A stretch of DNA of 64,000 bases from Streptomyces sp. NBC_00286 (lineage in GTDB: Bacteria > Actinomycetota > Actinomycetes > Streptomycetales > Streptomycetaceae), in NCBI RefSeq assembly GCF_036173125.1, contig NZ_CP108054.1, positions 1,736,001-1,800,000 on the forward strand, read 5' to 3'. The position numbers and the translations under genes were made by a program. Below the pieces are notes generated by a model that searched no databases, was not told the DNA's origin, and saw only the letters and a program-made list of their open reading frames with translations. Below, piece by piece: positions 54,394 to 63,215 of this stretch; the stretch's first letter is position 1, and each line of letters begins with the position of its first letter.

Positions 54394-54834
54394 ATGGCCC
54401 AGTTCGTCAGGGAAGTCATGACGCCAGGCGTTGTCACGGTCCGTCCGGACGCCTCGCTCGTCGAAGCGGCGCAACTGATGCGCGCCCAGGACATCGGCGA
54501 TGTCCTGGTGGCCGGGGACCGCAGTCTCCTCGGCGTCCTGACGGACCGTGACATCGCGCTGCGCGCGGTCGCGGAGGGCGTCGATCCGCTGACGGTGAGC
54601 GCCCAGGCCGTGTGCACGCCGAACCCTGTGGTGATCGGCCCGGACGACGCGGTCTCGGCCGCGGTCGAGCTGATGCGCGAGCACGCCATCCGCCGGCTGC
54701 CGGTCGTCGAGGACGGCCACCCGGTCGGCGTGGTCAGCCTGGGCGACGTCGCCGTCGCCGAGGACCCCGGCTCGGCCCTCGCGGAGATCAGCCGCGCGGC
54801 TCCGGACGACTCACCGGGCACCATGATCCGCTGA
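54394..54834 (+). CDS. CBS-domain-pair protein
   Basis: 146 aa made of two CBS motifs: VMTPGVVTVRPDASLVEAAQLMRAQDIGDVLV with LLGVLTDRDIALRAVAEG, and AVCTPNPVVIGPDDAVSAAVELMREHAIRRLPVVE with VGVVSLGDVAVAED. Stand-alone CBS pairs bind AMP, ATP or related nucleotides and report energy state. Homologous proteins in actinobacteria are often induced by dormancy or low oxygen. The ATG at 54394 has AGGAAGG about 10 bases upstream. It stands between the DUF2795 and DJ-1 genes on the same strand. Confidence 0.92.
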   Translation: MAQFVREVMTPGVVTVRPDASLVEAAQLMRAQDIGDVLVAGDRSLLGVLTDRDIALRAVAEGVDPLTVSAQAVCTPNPVVIGPDDAVSAAVELMREHAIRRLPVVEDGHPVGVVSLGDVAVAEDPGSALAEISRAAPDDSPGTMIR

Positions 54835-54954
54835 ACCAGCGGCGGGAGGAACGGCGGCTCGTGGCGGGAAGCGGCGAGCCGGAAAGCAAGGACGTGCCGA
54901 GCGGACGGGTCGATAGCCGATTTGGGACCTGTCCGGAGAGGACGTGGAGAACTG

Positions 54955-55494
54955 ATGCGTATCGCGTTTCTGATGGCGCCGGAGGGCGTCGAGCAGATCG
55001 AACTCACCGATCCCTGGCAGGCCGTGATCGACTCGGGTCACGAACCCGTGCTCGTATCCACGAAGCCCGGTCAGATCCAGGCGTTCCACCATCTCGACAA
55101 GGCCGATGTGTTCCCCGTGCAGGAGGTCGTGTCCGAGACGTCCGCGGGTTCCTTCGACGGCCTGGTGCTGCCGGGCGGCGTGGCCAACCCGGACGCGCTG
55201 CGCATGGACGAGCGGGCCGTGTCGTTCGTACGGGACTTCTTCGAGCAGGGCCGTCCGGTCGCCGCGATCTGCCACGCGCCGTGGACGCTCGTCGAGGCGG
55301 ACGTGGTCCGCGGTCGCACCCTGACCTCGTGGCCGAGTCTCCGTACGGACATCCGCAACGCGGGCGGCACCTGGGTCGACGAGCAGCTCCAGGTCTGTGA
55401 GGCTGCGCCGTCGACGCTGGTCACCAGCCGCAAGCCGGACGACCTGAAGGTGTTCTGCGAGGCGTTCCTGGAGGAGTTCGCCAAGCGCCGCTGA
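54955..55494 (+). CDS. DJ-1/PfpI-family protein
   Basis: 179 aa type 1 glutamine-amidotransferase-like fold. The nucleophile Cys106 with His107 lies in PVAAICHAPWTLVEADVVRG, and the conserved Glu is in the N-terminal APEGVEQIEL. PfpI-like proteins have been described as proteases, glyoxalases or stress chaperones; general stress protection is the safest reading. The ATG at 54955 has GGAG about 5 bases upstream. It follows the CBS gene by 120 bp and may share its transcript. Confidence 0.9.
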   Translation: MRIAFLMAPEGVEQIELTDPWQAVIDSGHEPVLVSTKPGQIQAFHHLDKADVFPVQEVVSETSAGSFDGLVLPGGVANPDALRMDERAVSFVRDFFEQGRPVAAICHAPWTLVEADVVRGRTLTSWPSLRTDIRNAGGTWVDEQLQVCEAAPSTLVTSRKPDDLKVFCEAFLEEFAKRR

Positions 55495-55591
55495 GCTACC
55501 TACTGACCTACGGTCCACTGACTGCCGGCCGGTCCACTGACTGCCGGCCGGGTAGGGCGAGGACTTGGGAAGCCGAGCGCGGGGCGCTAGG

Positions 55592-55825
55592 TCACGCCCC
55601 GCCCGGCTGCCGTTCCCGCGCGCCTTCCCGTGTCCGGCCCGGGGCCACGGGGCGGCGCGGGTTGCGGCGCAGATACTCGCCCTCCAGCTGTGCCATCCGC
55701 TCGTTGTGGATGCGCAGTGCGTCGTTCGAGCCGTGCAGCAGCGTGTCGTGGCGTGTGCGGTGGATCGTCTCCAGCTCTTTCATCAGCTGCTGGTCGTCCA
55801 AAAGACCCGGGTCGACTCCGGTCAT
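55592..55825 (-). CDS. Small hypothetical protein (DUF6158-like)
   Basis: 77 aa. MTGVDPGLLDDQQLMKELETIHRTRHDTLLHGSNDALRIHNERMAQLEGEYLRRNP resembles the small DUF6158 family of actinobacteria: helical, charged, with an Arg/Pro-rich tail. The ATG at 55825 is preceded by GGGG only. Function unknown. It diverges from the baeRF2 gene. Confidence 0.7.
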   Translation of the reverse strand: MTGVDPGLLDDQQLMKELETIHRTRHDTLLHGSNDALRIHNERMAQLEGEYLRRNPRRPVAPGRTREGARERQPGGA

Positions 55826-55911
55826 GGTGGTACCCCGATCGTCGTGTTCCTTCGGAGCGTCCGGGTACCCGCCCGGCAAGCAATATCCCGAACGGCATCC
55901 GGGAGGAAGCC

Positions 55912-57051
55912 ATGGATCTCGCCTTTCTGCGTCCACTGTACGAACATCCGGGACCCTGGGCTTCCGTGTATGTCGGCACTTCCCAGCACACGGAGAACAC
56001 CCCGCACGAACGGTCGCTGACAGCACAGGAGGCAGCCCGGCAGCTCGCGGACCAAGGCGCCGACGAGCCCACCTGCCAGGCCGTGCGGTCCGCGCTCGAG
56101 GAGCTGCGGCATTCCACGGAACCGCACGGCCGGGCCCTCTTCGCCAGCGGCGGCGAGGTCGTCCTCGACCCCGCGCTGGCCACGCCCCCGCCGGGCGGAC
56201 TGTCCGTCACCTGGTCGGCGCTCCCGCACACCGCGCCGCTGCTCGATCTGCTCGGTGAGGACCCGGTCTGTGTGGTGGCGTACGTCGACCGGCGGGGCGC
56301 CGACTTCGAGCTGCGCTCCGCGCTGGGCAGCCGGGACGCGGGCTCGGTGACCGGGAGGCAGTGGCCCCTGCACCGTACGAGCACCGTCGACTGGTCGGAG
56401 CGGCACTTCCAGCTCAGGGTGGAGAACACCTGGGAGCACAACGCCGCGGAGATCGCCGACGCGCTCGCCGTGTGCCAGGAGGAGACCCGGGCCGACCTGC
56501 TGATCCTCGTCGGCGACGACCGCGAGCGGCGGGCCGTGCACGAGCGGCTGCCGCAGCGGCTGCACGACCGCACGATGGAGGCGCCGCACGGAGCCGGCAG
56601 CCGACTGCTCGACGAGGACGTGGAGCGGATCCGCGCGGAGCATGTGCGGCGCAGGGCGGCGGAGGACCTGGAGCGGTTCCTGGCGGCCCGGGCGCCTGAC
56701 GCGGACGGGAACGTCGGCGCCGTCGAGGGCGTACCGGCGGTGATCGAGGCGGCACGGGAGCATCGGATCGACGAGTTGCTGATCATCCCGGAGGGGCCCG
56801 ACACGCACCGCGAGGTGTGGGTCGGCGAGGCCCCCGACCAGTTGGCGGTGCGGCGCACGGACTCGAAGACGCTGGGCGAGCCGCGCCCATGGGCGGCACG
56901 GGCGGACGACGCGCTGCTGCGGTCCGTGATCGCGTCGGGCGGCGCGGCGCTGTCGCTGACGCCCGCCGTTCCCGAGCCCAGCCCTCAGACGCCTCCGGCG
57001 GGCGGCATCGGAGCACTGCTGCGCTGGACTGAACCCCCGCAGAGCAGGTGA
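55912..57051 (+). CDS. baeRF2/Vms1-type putative peptidyl-tRNA hydrolase
   Basis: 379 aa. The layout (FLRPLYEHPGPWASVYVGT; VCVVAYVDRRGADFEL; HFQLRVENTWEHNAAEIADAL; LLILVGDDRERRAVHERL; LLIIPEG; ADDALLRSVIASGGAALSL) matches the bacterial archaeo-eukaryotic release-factor family 2. This is related to eRF1 and to Vms1, which frees chains from stalled ribosomes. A role in ribosome rescue or hibernation is inferred; the eRF1-type GGQ is not seen. The ATG at 55912 has GGGAGGAAGCC directly upstream. The stress-type neighbours are consistent. Confidence 0.8.
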   Translation: MDLAFLRPLYEHPGPWASVYVGTSQHTENTPHERSLTAQEAARQLADQGADEPTCQAVRSALEELRHSTEPHGRALFASGGEVVLDPALATPPPGGLSVTWSALPHTAPLLDLLGEDPVCVVAYVDRRGADFELRSALGSRDAGSVTGRQWPLHRTSTVDWSERHFQLRVENTWEHNAAEIADALAVCQEETRADLLILVGDDRERRAVHERLPQRLHDRTMEAPHGAGSRLLDEDVERIRAEHVRRRAAEDLERFLAARAPDADGNVGAVEGVPAVIEAAREHRIDELLIIPEGPDTHREVWVGEAPDQLAVRRTDSKTLGEPRPWAARADDALLRSVIASGGAALSLTPAVPEPSPQTPPAGGIGALLRWTEPPQSR

Positions 57052-57130
57052 ACAGGTGACCAGGTCGTAGCCTCGGCGGATACGGCCTGTACGTCCCGTA
57101 GAGATGGCCCAGCGGGTACGCCCCTGTCGG

Positions 57131-58750
57131 CTACCGTGCCCGCTCCACCCGCCGCTCGTCCCACACCGGCTCCGTCGTCTCGCGCACCTTGCCGTCGCTG
57201 CCGAACACCAGGTAGCGGTCGAAGGAGCGGGCGAACCAGCGGTCGTGGGTCACGGCGAGAACCGTGCCCTGGTATGCCTCCAAACCCTCCTGCAGGGCCT
57301 CGGCCGATTCGAGGTCGAGGTTGTCGGTGGGCTCGTCGAGGAGCAGGGCCGTGGACCCCTCCAGTTCCAGCAGGAGGATCTGGAAGCGTGCCTGCTGACC
57401 GCCGGAGAGCCGGTCGAAGCGCTGCTCGGCCTGGCCGGTCAGCTCGTAACGCCGCAGCCGGGACATCGCGGCGCCGCGGTCCTGCGCGTGCTCGGTCCAC
57501 AGGATGTCGAGGAGCGTACGGCCCTCCAGTTCGGGGTGGGCATGCGTCTGCGCGAAGTGTCCGGGGACGACGCGCGCGCCCAGCTTCCACTCCCCCGTGT
57601 GCGCGACCTCGCCGCCCGCGAGCAGCCGCAGGAAGTGCGATTTGCCGGAGCCGTTGGAGCCGAGCACGGCGACCCGCTCGCCGTAGAAGACCTCCAGGTC
57701 GAAGGGTTTCATCAGGCCAGAAAGCTCAAGTCCCTTGCAGGTGACGGCCCTTACGCCGGTACGGCCCCCGTGCAGGCGCATGGTGATGTCCTGCTCGCGG
57801 GGCGGCTCCGGCGGTGGGCCCGCCTCCTCGAACTTGCGCAGCCTGGTCTGGGCGGCTTGGTAGCGCGAGGCCAGCTCATGGCTGATCGTGGCCGCCTGCC
57901 GCAGGTTCAGCACCAGCTTCTTCAGCTGCGCGTGCTTCTCGTCCCAGCGCCTGCGCAACTCCTCGAAGCGCGCGAAGCGTTCACGCCGCGCCTCGTGGTA
58001 CGTCGCGAAACCGCCACCGTGTACCCACGCGTCCGCGCCCGCCGGTCCCGGCTCCACGCTCACGATCTTCTCCGCGACGCGGGCGAGGAGTTCCCGGTCG
58101 TGGGAGACGAACAGGACGGTCTTGCGCGTCTCCTTCAGCCGCTCTTCCAGCCAGCGCTTCCCGGGCACGTCAAGGTAGTTGTCCGGCTCGTCGAGCAGCA
58201 GCACCTCGTCACCGCCGCGCAGCAGCGCCTCCAGTACGAGCCGCTTCTGCTCGCCGCCGGACAGCGTGCGCACCTCGCGGAACTGCGCCTTCTCGTACGG
58301 CACTCCGAGCGCGGCCATCGTGCAGATGTCCCACAGCGTCTCGGCCTCGTACCCCTGGACCTCCGCCCAGTCGGCGAGCGCCTGCGCGTACTGGAGCTGG
58401 GCGGCCTCGTCGTCGACGGTCATGATGGCGTGCTCGGCGACGTCGACGGCCTTGGCCGCCTCGCGGATCCGGGGCGGCGCGACGGAGACGAGCAGGTCGC
58501 GCACGGTGGTCTCGTCGCGTACGGAGCCCACGAACTGGCGCATCACCCCGAGCCCGCCGCTGACGGTGACGGTGCCGCCGTGCGGCTTCAGTTCCCCCGA
58601 GATCAGCCGCAACAGGGTTGTCTTTCCTGCTCCGTTGGGCCCCACCAGCGCGACCGCGGCCCCTTCGCCCACCCGGAAGGACACATCGCCGAGGAGCGCC
58701 CTCCCGTCGGGCAGGTAGTACTCCAGGTGCGCCACTTCTAGATGTCCCAT
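57131..58750 (-). CDS. ABC-F family ATPase
   Basis: 539 aa with two ABC domains and no membrane segment. First: Walker A GPNGAGKTTLLRL, signature LSGGEQKRL, Walker B VLLLDEPDNYLD. Second: GSNGSGKSHFLRL, signature LSGGQQARF, Walker B ALLLDEPTDNLD. The charged linker between them (about 225-300) is the ABC-F hallmark. These proteins bind the ribosomal E site and either regulate translation or protect against antibiotics. Nothing shows which applies here. The ATG at 58750 has GGAG about 14 bases upstream. Its start is only 79 bp from that of the divergent PAP2 gene. Confidence 0.93.
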   Translation of the reverse strand: MGHLEVAHLEYYLPDGRALLGDVSFRVGEGAAVALVGPNGAGKTTLLRLISGELKPHGGTVTVSGGLGVMRQFVGSVRDETTVRDLLVSVAPPRIREAAKAVDVAEHAIMTVDDEAAQLQYAQALADWAEVQGYEAETLWDICTMAALGVPYEKAQFREVRTLSGGEQKRLVLEALLRGGDEVLLLDEPDNYLDVPGKRWLEERLKETRKTVLFVSHDRELLARVAEKIVSVEPGPAGADAWVHGGGFATYHEARRERFARFEELRRRWDEKHAQLKKLVLNLRQAATISHELASRYQAAQTRLRKFEEAGPPPEPPREQDITMRLHGGRTGVRAVTCKGLELSGLMKPFDLEVFYGERVAVLGSNGSGKSHFLRLLAGGEVAHTGEWKLGARVVPGHFAQTHAHPELEGRTLLDILWTEHAQDRGAAMSRLRRYELTGQAEQRFDRLSGGQQARFQILLLELEGSTALLLDEPTDNLDLESAEALQEGLEAYQGTVLAVTHDRWFARSFDRYLVFGSDGKVRETTEPVWDERRVERAR

Positions 58751-58829
58751 GGTTGCGCATTCTCCGGGCGGCGGGAGCGGGCGGCAAACGGTTATGCGCG
58801 GTCCGGCGCCTGCGGGGTACCCGCAGCAC

Positions 58830-60320
58830 ATGAGCCCAGATGTAGACCTCACCGTTCCGGAACCCGGCCACGGCCTTCGCGACCGGCTGCTGGCCCTGGA
58901 CTGCCGGCTCTTCGACGCCGTGGCGGCCCGGCACTGGCCGGGCGCCGACCGCGTTCTGCCGAGGCTGAGCCGTAGCGCCAACCACGGGGTGCTGTGGTTC
59001 GCCACGGCGACCGCCCTCGCCGCGACGCGCTCACCGAAGGCCCGTCGCGCCGCCGCCCGTGGTGTCGCCTCGCTGGCCGTGGCCTCGGCGACCATCAACA
59101 CGCTCGGCAAGCGCACGGTGCGCCGGCCGCGCCCGCTGCTGCACGCGGTTCCGCTGATACGTCAACTGGAACGGCAGCCGATCACCACGTCCTTCCCCTC
59201 GGGGCACTCGGCGTCGGCGGCGGCCTTCGCGACGGGCGTCGCCCTGGAGTCCCGGACGCTGGGCACGGCCGTCGCCCCGGCTGCCGCCGCGGTGGCCCTC
59301 TCCCGGGTCTACACGGGCGTCCACTTCCCGAGCGACGTCCTCGCGGGCGCGGCTCTCGGCGCCGGCGCCGCCTACGCCGTACGCGGCCTGGTGCCGACCC
59401 GTGATCAACTGCCGCCGCCCGGCCGCCCGCGGGTGGACGCGCCCGCGCTCCCCGAGGGCGAGGGGCTGGTGCTCGTCGCCAACAAGGAGGCGGGCGCCCC
59501 GGACCGCGTACGTCTGCTGCGTGACGTACTGCCCGGTGCCGAGGTCATCGAGTGTGAAGCGGCCGAGTTGCGGGCCGAGCTGGAGAGGGCGGCGAAGCGG
59601 GCCGTGGTGCTGGGCGTGTGCGGCGGCGACGGCTCCGTAAACGCGGCAGCGGAGGTGGCCGTACGCCACAGCCTGCCGCTCGCGGTGCTGCCCGGCGGAA
59701 CGCTCAATCACTTCGCGCACGACCTGGGCGTGGAGGACGTACGCGATCTGAGCCAGGCCGTCCGGCACGGCGACGCGGTACGCGTGGACGTGGGCTACTT
59801 CAAGGCCGGCGACGTCGACGGCTGCTTCCTCAACACCTGCAGCCTGGGCGTCTATCCCGAGCTGGTGCGGGAACGGGACCGCTGGTCGCGGCGGATCGGC
59901 GGCTGGCCCGCCGGGGTGCTCGCGGCGCTGCGCGTGCTGCGCGCCGACCGGCATCCGCTACGGACCGAGATCGGCGGCACGGAGAGGCCGTTGTGGCTGC
60001 TGTTCGCCGGCAACGGCATGTACCACCGCATGGGCCCGATCCCCGGCCGCCGCTACGACCTCGCGGACGGCCGCCTCGACGTACGGGTCGTGCACGGGGG
60101 CCGCAAACCCGCCGTCCGGCTGCTCGCCGCGGCCGCCGCGGGACCGCTGACCCGCTCCCCCGTCCATGCGGCGGTACGGGTCGGAGGGCTCCGGGTGGAC
60201 GGCGTGGCACCCGGCACGCTTCTGGCGTACGACGGCGAAGTGACCTCGGTGGAGGGCGAATTGACGCTGGAGAAGCTGCCGGAGGCGCTGACGGTGTACC
60301 GGCCGCTCGCGCATCGCTGA
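58830..60320 (+). CDS. PAP2 phosphatase-diacylglycerol kinase fusion protein
   Basis: 496 aa in two enzymatic halves. Residues about 1-200 are a PAP2 phosphatase with helices and the three motifs KRTVRRPRP, FPSGHSAS and SRVYTGVHFPSD. Residues about 220-496 are a diacylglycerol-kinase-type domain with GVCGGDGSVNAAAE, LPGGTLNHFAHDLG and a C-terminal lid (VAPGTLLAYDGE). One half can remove and the other add phosphate on lipid headgroups, so the fusion may recycle phosphatidate or undecaprenyl carriers at the membrane. The ATG at 58830 was chosen for position; only a weak GGGG lies upstream. It diverges from the ABC-F gene. Confidence 0.9.
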   Translation: MSPDVDLTVPEPGHGLRDRLLALDCRLFDAVAARHWPGADRVLPRLSRSANHGVLWFATATALAATRSPKARRAAARGVASLAVASATINTLGKRTVRRPRPLLHAVPLIRQLERQPITTSFPSGHSASAAAFATGVALESRTLGTAVAPAAAAVALSRVYTGVHFPSDVLAGAALGAGAAYAVRGLVPTRDQLPPPGRPRVDAPALPEGEGLVLVANKEAGAPDRVRLLRDVLPGAEVIECEAAELRAELERAAKRAVVLGVCGGDGSVNAAAEVAVRHSLPLAVLPGGTLNHFAHDLGVEDVRDLSQAVRHGDAVRVDVGYFKAGDVDGCFLNTCSLGVYPELVRERDRWSRRIGGWPAGVLAALRVLRADRHPLRTEIGGTERPLWLLFAGNGMYHRMGPIPGRRYDLADGRLDVRVVHGGRKPAVRLLAAAAAGPLTRSPVHAAVRVGGLRVDGVAPGTLLAYDGEVTSVEGELTLEKLPEALTVYRPLAHR

Positions 60321-60439
60321 GCATGCGGTCGGCGACATCCCGGCCGGAAAGACGTTGTCCGTATCGCAAGACGCGTATCTCATTATTCGACATGGCGGCG
60401 TACGGTGATCTCACAGGTACCGCCAGAGAAGGGGACGCC

Positions 60440-61255
60440 ATGTCGAAGGAGACCGCCGTCTACACCCACGGACACCACGAGTCCGTGCTGCGCTCGCACA
60501 CCTGGCGCACGGCCGCCAACTCGGCCGCGTACCTCATCAGTTCACTGAAGCCCCATATGACGATCCTGGACATCGGCTGCGGCCCCGGCACCATCACCGC
60601 CGACCTGGCAGGGCTGGTCCCCGACGGCCGGGTCACCGGCGTCGACCACGCTCCGGGCATCCTGGACCAGGCCCGGGTCACAGCCGCCGAACGGGGCCTG
60701 GAGAACGTCGAGTTCGCGGTCGCGGACGTCCACGCGCTGGACTACCCGGACGACACCTTCGATGTCGTCCACGCGCATCAGGTGCTGCAACACGTGGGGG
60801 ACCCGGTGCGGGCGTTGCGCGAGATGTACCGGGTCACCAAGCCCGGCGGGTTCGTCGCCGCGCGGGACGGGGACTACTCGGGGATGGTCTGGCATCCGCG
60901 GACGCCCGGCATGGACGACTGGCTGGACCTGTATCTGCGGGTGGCCCGCGCCAACGGCGGTGAGCCGGATGCCGGGCGGCGCCTCAAGTCCTGGTCGCTG
61001 CAAGCCGGTTGCACCGACATCACCGCCTCCTCCAGCACCTGGTGTTTCGCCACCGCCGAGGAGCGCGCCTGGTGGAGCGGCCTGTGGGCGGACCGCACGC
61101 TCGCCTCGGCGTACGCGGAGCGAGCCACCCAGGGCCGCCATGCGACGGAGGATCAACTGCGAGCGGTGTCCGAGGCTTGGCGGGAATGGGGGCGGCAGGA
61201 GGACGCGTGGTTCTCGTGCCTGCACGGAGAGATTCTCTGCCGAAAGCCGGCCTGA
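60440..61255 (+). CDS. SAM-dependent methyltransferase (UbiE-like)
   Basis: 271 aa class I methyltransferase: TILDIGCGPGTITADLA, VTGVDHAPGILDQA, FAVADVHALDYPDDTFDVVHAHQVLQHVGDP and YRVTKPGGFVAARD. This is close to the UbiE/COQ5 pattern, but quinone biosynthesis should not be assumed as many paralogues exist. The ATG at 60440 has AAGGGG about 7 bases upstream and is preferred over one at 60392. It lies 119 bp after the PAP2-kinase gene. Confidence 0.88.
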   Translation: MSKETAVYTHGHHESVLRSHTWRTAANSAAYLISSLKPHMTILDIGCGPGTITADLAGLVPDGRVTGVDHAPGILDQARVTAAERGLENVEFAVADVHALDYPDDTFDVVHAHQVLQHVGDPVRALREMYRVTKPGGFVAARDGDYSGMVWHPRTPGMDDWLDLYLRVARANGGEPDAGRRLKSWSLQAGCTDITASSSTWCFATAEERAWWSGLWADRTLASAYAERATQGRHATEDQLRAVSEAWREWGRQEDAWFSCLHGEILCRKPA

Positions 61256-61375
61256 AGAATGGGTCTGTAGAGCCGGTCTGGAGAGCCCGCCTGAAGGGTC
61301 GGCATGAAAATCCGGTCCGAGCCGGTCTGATTCCTCCGATCCGGGAAACCCGGACAGCAGGAGGAGGTAGCAGAC

Positions 61376-61546
61376 ATGGTTCCCATCCTGCTGGTACTGC
61401 TTCTGGCGCTGATTCTCTTCGGTGCCGGATTCGCAGTGGAACTGCTCTGGTGGATCGCTGTGGCGGTTCTTGTCGTGTGGCTGCTGGGATTCGCGATGCG
61501 CAGCACCACCCCGACCGGTACCAGGTCCCGTTGGTATCGCTGGTAG
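61376..61546 (+). CDS. 56-aa hydrophobic membrane protein
   Basis: MVPILLVLLLALILFGAGFA and LLWWIAVAVLVVWLLGFAM form two membrane helices, followed by a basic Ser/Thr/Arg tail. A very strong AGGAGGAGGT lies about 9 bases before the ATG at 61376. Short hydrophobic proteins of this type are widespread and uncharacterised in Streptomyces. It is convergent with the gvp operon, ending 22 bp from gvpK. Confidence 0.8.
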   Translation: MVPILLVLLLALILFGAGFAVELLWWIAVAVLVVWLLGFAMRSTTPTGTRSRWYRW

Positions 61547-61568
61547 CTGTTCAGCAGCTATTCCGTAG

Positions 61569-61868
61569 CTACTCCTTCGGGAGCAGTGGTCCAAGCGGCC
61601 CGAGGTCCAGATTGAGGTCCTCGGGCCGCAGTCCGTAGCGATCGCGGAGTTCGGCCATCCGGTCCTCGAGGAGCATCAGCGTCAGCCCGATCCGCTCCTC
61701 CTGATCCTCCGTCAGCTCCCCGGTGTCGAACCGCCGGATCGCCTGCCGCTCCATCAGCTGCCGCAGCAGTTCGACGACGGTCAGCACAAGCTTGACCAGG
61801 TCTCGTTCCACGGTGTCCGGATCGAGGTCGAGACGGTTGTTCCTCCGGTCGGTCACACGGTCGGTCAC
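61569..61868 (-). CDS. gvpK: Gas vesicle protein GvpK
   Basis: 99 aa. RLDLDPDTVERDLVKLVLTVVELLRQLMERQAIRRFDTGELTEDQEERIGLTLMLLEDRM is the GvpK family core. GvpK is a minor component or assembly factor of gas vesicles. The GTG at 61868 overlaps the stop of gvpS by 4 bases (GTGA). It is the last gene of the operon in this window. Confidence 0.95.
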   Translation of the reverse strand: MTDRVTDRRNNRLDLDPDTVERDLVKLVLTVVELLRQLMERQAIRRFDTGELTEDQEERIGLTLMLLEDRMAELRDRYGLRPEDLNLDLGPLGPLLPKE

Positions 61869-62053
61869 AGCGGCTCCTGCCAGGGCGAGGGGACCTGTTC
61901 GTTCACCGAGCTGATGAGCGCGTTCAGGTCGATGCGTACGAGATCGACGTCCGCGATCCGCAGAGTCAGGTCACCGGTGATGACGACGCCGCCCGCGAGC
62001 AGCCGGTCGAGCAGGTCGACGAGGGCGATCTCCCGGCGTTCGACGACGGTCAT
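61865..62053 (-). CDS. gvpS: Gas vesicle protein GvpS (GvpA/J family)
   Basis: 62 aa. EIALVDLLDRLLAGGVVITGDLTLRIADVDLVRIDLNALISSV is the alpha-beta-beta-alpha core shared by GvpA, GvpJ and GvpS. The short length and place between gvpL and gvpK fit GvpS of the Streptomyces clusters. It is probably a minor shell or nucleation component. ATG 62053 overlaps the gvpL stop (ATGA). Confidence 0.9.
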   Translation of the reverse strand: MTVVERREIALVDLLDRLLAGGVVITGDLTLRIADVDLVRIDLNALISSVNEQVPSPWQEPL

Positions 62054-62853
62054 GCGCCCTCCTGTCCCGCCGGTCCGCTGAAGGAGTACGCGGCCCAGGG
62101 GCCGGTGAGTTCCACCCTGAGGCCCGGCTGTTCCTCGCCTTTCGTACGGTCCACCAGTTCCACGAATTCCTCCGACTGCGCACGAGGTACGAGATAGGCG
62201 GCGTTGAGCACATTACGGCCGGAGGCGCGGGACAGCGCCGGGTTCTGCGGCGCGTGGACACGGGCGTCCTCCGCGAAGTGAGAAAGAGTTTCGTGCAGTT
62301 GGCGGGCGAATTCCTCGGCTTGCTCCCATTTCTCCTCGTGCGCTCTTCGCTGCTGTCGCCGCTGCCGGAGATAGTCGCGCCCCGAGCCGGTTTTCGGAAT
62401 CTTCGCTGCAGGCTCCTCAGAAACCTCGGTGGACTGAGAGGGCTGTGAGGCCTCCGCGAATTCCGCGTACACCTTCACGCCCCATTCCACCCGCCCCTCG
62501 ATCCGGTCGAGCGTACGGCGGAAGGTCTCCTCCTCCGCCTCCATCATCGTGCGTACGCCGCTGTCGTCCCGGAAGACGGTGGCGAGCCGCAGCGGCAGCG
62601 GCGACGTGACCACCGTGAGCGCGTCGATCACGCTCTGGTGGGCCCGTGCGGTCGCGCTGAGCCAGTCCAGGTCCTCCAGGTGGGCCTTCAGCGGCTCCTC
62701 GGAGAAGTCTTCCTCCGGTACGGCACTGACGATGGCGACCAGCCCGTGATGCGTCAACTGCTTGGGGGGCACGCCCGCGACGCCCGCGAGCTGGGAGGGA
62801 AGGGTGGAGCCGAAGGGGCGGCAGATGGCATAGACATAACGCAGACCGCTCAT
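62050..62853 (-). CDS. gvpL: Gas vesicle protein GvpL/GvpF
   Basis: 267 aa. YVYAICRPFGSTLPSQLAGVAG at the start, then VTSPLPLRLATVFRDDSGV, VEWGVKVYAEF and LNAAYLVPRAQSEEFVELVD are GvpL/GvpF hallmarks. An extra charged stretch (AAKIPKTGSGRDYLRQRRQQRRAHEEK, about 148-175) sits in the middle. GvpF/L proteins help shell assembly. ATG 62853 overlaps the gvpJ stop by 4 bases, as throughout this operon. Confidence 0.94.
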   Translation of the reverse strand: MSGLRYVYAICRPFGSTLPSQLAGVAGVPPKQLTHHGLVAIVSAVPEEDFSEEPLKAHLEDLDWLSATARAHQSVIDALTVVTSPLPLRLATVFRDDSGVRTMMEAEEETFRRTLDRIEGRVEWGVKVYAEFAEASQPSQSTEVSEEPAAKIPKTGSGRDYLRQRRQQRRAHEEKWEQAEEFARQLHETLSHFAEDARVHAPQNPALSRASGRNVLNAAYLVPRAQSEEFVELVDRTKGEEQPGLRVELTGPWAAYSFSGPAGQEGA

Positions 62854-63215
62854 GGGGTCTCCTCTTCCGTACGGACATGCCCGCGCGCGACTTCCCCGCG
62901 CTCCACCCCCGCCCCGCGCTCCAGTTCGGCGACGTGGGCCCGCAACTCCGCGTTCTCACGGGCCAGTTCGTCGCGGCGCGCGCGGGTGGACAGCGCCGGG
63001 TCGTCCTCCCACCAGTCGATCCCCATCTCCTTCGCCTTGTCCACCGAGGCGACAATCAGCCGCAGCTTGATCGTGAGCAGTTCGATGTCGAGCAGATTGA
63101 TCCGGATATCGCCCGCGATCACGATGCCCTTGTCGAGCACACGCTCCAGGATGTCGGCGAGATTGGCGCTGGTGTCGCGCCCGTACGGTTCGGGGAGCCG
63201 GCCGGGAGTGGTCAT
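62850..63215 (-). CDS. gvpJ: Gas vesicle protein GvpJ (GvpA family)
   Basis: 121 aa. The GvpA-type core is NLADILERVLDKGIVIAGDIRINLLDIELLTIKLRLIVASVDKAKEMGIDWWEDDP. A coiled charged tail (TRARRDELARENAELRAHVAELERG) follows, as in GvpJ rather than the bare shell protein GvpA. Minor shell or nucleation component. ATG 63215 overlaps the gvpZ stop. Confidence 0.92.
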   Translation of the reverse strand: MTTPGRLPEPYGRDTSANLADILERVLDKGIVIAGDIRINLLDIELLTIKLRLIVASVDKAKEMGIDWWEDDPALSTRARRDELARENAELRAHVAELERGAGVERGEVARGHVRTEEETP

